From Globodera rostochiensis (Eukaryota > Nematoda > Chromadorea > Rhabditida > Heteroderidae): a DNA stretch of 64,000 nt. Positions 59,211 to 64,000 of the stretch are shown here, piece after piece. A program made the translations under genes and the position numbers. A model generated the notes under the pieces. The model made no database searches. It was not told the DNA's origin and worked only from the letters and a program-made list of their open reading frames with translations. The number at the start of each line of letters is the position of its first letter. The first letter of the stretch is position 1. The stretch lies in contig JAEVLN010000003.1 in assembly GCA_018350325.1 (NCBI GenBank), positions 1,261,985 to 1,325,984 on the forward strand. Direction: 5' to 3'.

Positions 59211-61920
59211 ATGCGCGGTCAGATCAGCAGTGTGCTTGTTGAGCAACAGCACGCTTTTCCGCGTCCTCCGCGCCAACACCAACAGCAGCAATCGCAGCAG
59301 CAACCACCGCAACAATGTCGCGTCAGCGATAGTTCGGCCACAAACACTGACGACAACGGCACTGTGCCCAATTCGGGACGGTCAAGGTTTAAACATTGTT
59401 TTTGTTCATCCTAAACAATTTAAAAGTTTGTTAGACAATTAACGTTTAGCTCAAGCTCATTGGACCGTTCTGATGAGCAGGACACGGCCAGCTCCAGCAG
59501 TCCTCAACCCAGAAGAAACAGCGGCAGTGTTGTCGTCCGCCACGCCAACCATTCAGCCCATTTTTATCAGCTTCGCAATTGCGACCTCCAAAAGTAAAAC
59601 AGTATTATTGTTCTATCGAAATTTGATTGCAAGGGCGTAGTCAGGATTTTTCGGGGGGGGGGGATCTAAAAAGTCGATTCTTAGGGGAGTAATTTTTTGA
59701 AAATCGAAATTTTTTTTAAAATTTAAGAAAATTGGTCCAAAATTTTACAAATTTTGACAAACAAAACGGTCCCCCCTTTGGGTTTTTCTCAAAAAAATTT
59801 TCGGAGGGAGGTGCCCGAGCCCTTCCCTGGTATGCCCTTGTTTGATTGCCCCTTTCTCTGTTTGAAGAAGGAGTATGTATAGTAGTTGATTCTAAACTTA
59901 TTATTTTTATGCCTCGATTTATTGCATTTTTTTCTTCCAGTCTTCAAATCCCGGCTGGGAAGCGGCAGGTTTGGGTGCGCCGAGGCCGAAAGTACTCGCC
60001 TACTCTTGAAGGTATTTTTCGAGAATTGTAAACTTTGAATGATTTATAACACATTTAAACAAATCAACTGATCTAGGCTTACACGACGAAATTTTGGACT
60101 TGTACCATTGGCTGAAACCCACTGCCGAAGAAACAGCTATCCGTTGGAGGTTGTACAACAAAATCAGTCAAATTTTGCGCCATATTTGGCGGCAGTCGGA
60201 GGTCAGCATGTACGGGAGCGTCGGTAAAATTTGTGTAAAAATATAAAACAAAAACATTTTTATTTGGCACAGCCACCAATTCATTTTTGCCTTCGTCCGA
60301 CATTGATATTTGCGTAAAAATACCGGATTTTCGGGTTCATGACGAATTGCATAAGTTGGCGGATGTTCTACGGTGAGGGCCTAACCAAATTTTTTGAAAC
60401 AAAAAATAGTTGTAATTTTTAGTGAATCCAATTCCTTCGAGAACATTGTCATTCTGGATAAAACTGGTAAAATATTTTTGAAAAACAGACTGAAAAATTA
60501 CCTTTTCGCCCAACTTAGTTACGCAACTGAACTCAAAGTTAAAAAATTGTATTCTACGAGAACCCGTAGCGAATTTCCATATGGAACAATTTCGTGATAT
60601 ATTTTGAAGCGTATTTTTAACTGCTGAAATTTGTTTTCTAAACTTTAGCCATTCCGATAGTCAAATTTACGGACCGTCAGACACAGTTGAGCATCGATGT
60701 CAGCTTCAACTTGGCCTATGTGGCGGACACAGTTAAATGGATCAGACGGAAACTGCAGGAGCTGCCACTGCTGGAGCCGTTACTGCTTTTGCTGAAGCAG
60801 TTACTGACACAGAACAACCTGAACAACCCGTTCAACGGGGGCTTACCTTCGTATGCGTTAGTGGTGATGCTCGTCTATTTCCTGGAGGTGTGTTCAACTT
60901 GTTATCAAATTATTGGGATTTTTCATTTTGTTTCATTTTTTTAACGCAATGTTTAATCGCTAACGATAATTTTTTAAGAACATTCGATCTGACAACAAAA
61001 GTCTGACGAAGATGAAGAGTGCTGATTGCGCATTTCTGCTTGGCCGAAGACCGCTCGGCATTCTTTGTAATGTTGTCTCTAAAAAGTTATTCAAGAAATT
61101 GTCTCATCAACGCGTCAACTTTCATGAAAATATCAAAAAACAATCATTTTTGGTGTGTTAAATGTTATTCTAAAGCAATTTTCAACAAATATAATTTGCT
61201 AGTCCACTATTTCCTCTACTATTACGGCTACGCGTTGAACCCGGCCTGCTTCGGAATTCGGGTCGTGCCGCACATGGAGTTGATGGTTAAGGAGGAGTTG
61301 GTGCAACAGCTTGGTGACGCCAACATGTTCGCCAGCGGATTCTGCATTGCGGATCCGGTGCAAACAGGTCGGTGGGAGAGAGGGGGTTTTGATTTTTACT
61401 TTGGGTAAACTTTCAGGCAATAATATTGGTCGCGGTGCACACAATGTGGTGGTCAGTGTCACAATTTCAATAGTATTGTACAAATTTTGCATAACAGTGT
61501 GCCAGGTTGTGATGAAATTACCAGGATCCTGTGGTTTAGAATTGTTTTTGCAACCCGTTTTTTTGAATCTTGGAATTTTATTACTAGATTGAGATAAGCT
61601 TTGCGCAAATTTTCAGGAAAGCAAACATTTTTCAGGCCATCCGGTTTGCGTTCTGCCAGGCCTACAACTACATCATGCACGTGATAGCTTACTGCACTAT
61701 GCTCAGCGAGGAGTACAAGCGCTGCTATTGGGGTCCCATGTTGTCGTTGATCATCCAGTTTGACGACCTGTCCATAGTTGCGCGACGTACCGAGAACATT
61801 CGCATCGCGCGGCAGTTGTTGTGGCAACACGCGGAGAGGCGGAAGAAGCGGCGGCAAAACGCTGTTGTTGGAGCTGAAAGTGGTGATGACCAGGAAGAGG
61901 ACGACTTAGGCGATTGCTGA
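59211..61920 (+). CDS. non-canonical poly(A) polymerase, TENT4 (PAPD5/7, Trf4) / GLD-4 type
   Basis: Eleven exons (59211-59386, 59450-59593, 59941-60011, 60077-60223, 60273-60372, 60423-60466, 60649-60887, 60979-61066, 61203-61367, 61417-61451, 61636-61920) close to 497 residues. The ATG follows a TTTTTTTCAG, a likely trans-splice site. A Gln/Ser-rich N-terminus precedes the nucleotidyltransferase core: LYNKISQILRHIW, the helical turn VSMYGSVATNSFLPSSDIDI with two catalytic aspartates, and LSIDVSFNLAYV with the third. LLLLLKQLLTQNNLNNPFNG and GLPSYALVVMLVYFLE follow, then the PAP-associated domain with GYALNPACFGIRV and DPVQTGNNIGRGAHN. The enzyme adds A tails to RNA. The C-terminus is basic then acidic. 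Intron 2 contains a complete hAT-like MITE; one acceptor ends AAG. Confidence 0.9.
59630..59840. mobile_element. 211-bp hAT-like MITE, copy B, inside TENT4 intron 2
   Basis: Begins CAAGGGCGTAGTCAGG and ends CCTGGTATGCCCTTG. It is flanked on both sides by the 8-bp duplication TTTGATTG (59622-59629 and 59841-59848). Same family as the element at 31567-31798, with similar G runs and AAAAAGTCGATTCTTAGGGG interior. No coding capacity. Confidence 0.93.
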
Positions 61921-64000
61921 TTTTCTGTCTGTCCCGGCCTGTTTTTCTGGTGTCTTCTTTTCTGAGGCCGAAAGATCGGTAGCCATCTGCTTAAGCGGGC
62001 CCCTTTTGCATGATTTTTTTTCGGGAATGTAAATTTTTAATGCAAATTTGGACCTGATTTATTCTTTGATTGCCGAATTGGACAGGGCTGTTTGTTTGAG
62101 AAGTGCAAAATTTGCTTCATAAATTTACACGGTTCTCGTTGTCCAAATTAAGATGCTACCGACGAATCGGATTTGAACAAATTTTTATTTGTTCAACCCT
62201 CAAGCCATATAGGTAGTAGTCAGTATATGCATAGAGAGAGGCGCACTCTAAATTTGGGTTTCTGAAAGCAACGACCGAAATTAAATGAAGTTCGTGCTGT
62301 AGGTGCGCCTGTGGTAGTATAAAAGAATCCCCCATTTTGTTAAACGTTTACCCCAAAAAGTTGCTCAGAATTGATAATATGCACCTCTTCCCCCCTTACA
62401 ACCTTTGTTTCTGCTTCAATATGATCTAATTATCCCCGGTTTTCCTTCCGGGGTGGATTTTTGCTCAGAATTTGTCAACGGAATTTGCAAAATTTGGGAG
62501 GACAATAGTAAGACCTTGCTTTCAGTTCACACGCTTTCCGACATCACATGGAGAGGGGTGTACTTTTGTAGTCTCTAATCAAATACATAAACAACAAAAT
62601 ACAACTTACACTATTGGTCTCCTCAGCTCACAAAAAATACACATGTACTCAATCGAGCCTATTGTCATACATCGTTTCTCTGCTTATTTTTTCCATTTCG
62701 AGTGTACATTGTGCTTCCGATCAATTTTCCTATGTATGCGTTATGCCCGCCACATTATGTGCTAATGACACGAATTTGTTGTTTGTTCCTTTTGCTGGTA
62801 TTGTAAAATTATTGGAGGGCGATCGGGTCTTGCCTATATGTAATTAGTTCGGATCTTGAGAAACCGATTGCCCGGACTAAACAATCTCGGGTTTTTTTTT
62901 ATGAAAGGCATGAATCCGGTCTGCGATCTCTACCGCAACAATATCCTTTCGTTCTCTGCCTGATTGTTGCACCGTTTTTTTTCTCTCCCAAGCAGCGCCA
63001 ATGTGTTTCATTTTTTGCTGATTGACGGATATATTCACGCACATCTATTGACCATGCACATGTATATTTCTCATGTCGCCAATAAGAATGCGCAAAACAA
63101 CTTACAAATGCCGTGTAGGAATTTGCCAAAATTTTGTGCCTCCATTAAAATTCACACATTTTAAGATATATTTTTGAAAAAAGATAAGTCTAACTTCCGA
63201 TTGATAAAAAGGCCTAGTCCTAACTATAATAACCTAATCTGAGGCCTAGATCTAAGCCGACAGGCTTTTTCTACGTAACTAGCTGTCACTGCACTCTACA
63301 CGGATTTGAAAACTACAATCATCCTGATTTCTTTTGGCATTCCCAGCAAACATTAGATGAACCTCTTGCAAATATTACAGATTGTTGCATTTTTGGTACA
63401 TGCCTAGATTAGTCCATTTAAAAACAGGTAGCAATTGGCGCCGAAACGTCCCGCCCCCCCCTGGGCAGTGGGAGCGAGGGATAACTTAATTGAAAACCAT
63501 TAGAAAAACTGTTTGAGGAGTCGTCGTTTTCAAGGATAAGCAACAAACAATATTTAAAATTGGCGATCTGTATCTAATTCGGGTTATATTTCCGTTTTTA
63601 AAAATGCAATACCAAAAATGCACTCCTAAAGGTCGATTTTTTATAGTAAATTCTAAAACAATACATGTAAATCCCTGACATTAGTTTTTTTTCTTGACCA
63701 AAATTTCACAGTTAGGTAAGTTTCGATAATTTTCAAAAAAATCCATTTTATTTTTTCAAATTAAAGTCGGAGAGCGAACAAATGGTCAATTAAATCCGTG
63801 CATTTGAACGATTTGGACAGAAAATAATGAAAATTAATGTTAAACGGGGAGTTCGAATTTCGGGGTTTAAAATCGATCGCGGAGCTCATTTGTCAGATCC
63901 CATTTTTAAAATTACACATTCAACTCAAACGCAAAAATTGATTTTACATGACATGTGTGTGCTCAAGCTCAGCCATTTTTCCTTCGCATTCGTTGATTCC
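61921..64000. other. right-edge region without a recognised gene
   Basis: About 2.1 kb of mostly AT-rich sequence after the TENT4-like stop. Short open frames on both strands (for example 62472-62765 and 62899-63129) lack domains or convincing splice structure. Nothing further can be supported. Confidence 0.45.

Noticed and set aside
62472..63164. Several short frames near the right edge
   Set aside because: All under 100 residues, on both strands, AT-rich and without motifs.

Overview
This window is eukaryotic nuclear DNA and most likely comes from a nematode. Genes are cut into many short exons by small AT-rich introns (about 40 bp to several hundred bp), genes lie close together on both strands, and several start codons sit just after a pyrimidine-rich AG, as expected where a spliced leader is added. 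The reading frames carry clear animal housekeeping genes. Frequent GC-AG introns and many acceptors ending AAG rather than CAG, plus numerous long C or G homopolymers in an AT-rich background, make me think of a plant-parasitic tylenchid such as a cyst nematode (Globodera or Heterodera). That genus-level guess is inference only.

Layout, left to right. 1-3439 (-): the N-terminal half of nucleoporin Nup160, running off the left edge. 3649-4244: first copy of a 596-bp repeat. 4871-5427 (+): unknown 137-residue protein. 5731-6714 (-): small secreted cysteine-rich protein. 9191-11999 (+): stomatin. 13450-15295 (+): signal-peptide, Gln/Gly-rich protein ending in a glutaredoxin domain. 15525-16120: second repeat copy. 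16501-18899 (+): ribosomal protein S3, with a complete MITE in intron 1. 19213-21898 (+): actin-like ACTL6A/BAF53 (SWI/SNF). 22338-23653 (-): TVP23. 24077-31001 (-): a full-length, apparently autonomous Helitron with an intact 1540-residue Rep-helicase and a separate RPA-like gene. 31845-35200 (+): a two-RRM protein with two different tandem-repeat regions. 35201-42631: 7.4 kb without a convincing gene, rich in homopolymers and minisatellites. 42807-45974 (+): MEF2 with a long extension ahead of its MADS box. 47537-47988 (-): small unknown gene. 48466-51913 (-): PIAS SUMO ligase. 52606-53727 (-) and 54472-57314 (-): complex I subunits NDUFS7 and NDUFA10. 59211-61920 (+): TENT4/GLD-4-type poly(A) polymerase. 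61921-64000: nothing recognised.

The gene models were spliced by eye. For most of them the reading frame closes exactly across all exons, which is the main internal check. Functionally the region is mixed: nuclear pore, chromatin, SUMO and transcription factors, mRNA tailing, ribosome, Golgi, membrane scaffold and mitochondrial complex I. Two complex I subunits are adjacent and co-oriented. The most interesting parts are the intact Helitron with its own RPA-like gene, the repeat-rich RRM protein, the secreted glutaredoxin fusion, the MEF2 N-terminal extension, and three terminal-inverted-repeat elements whose target-site duplications can be read directly.
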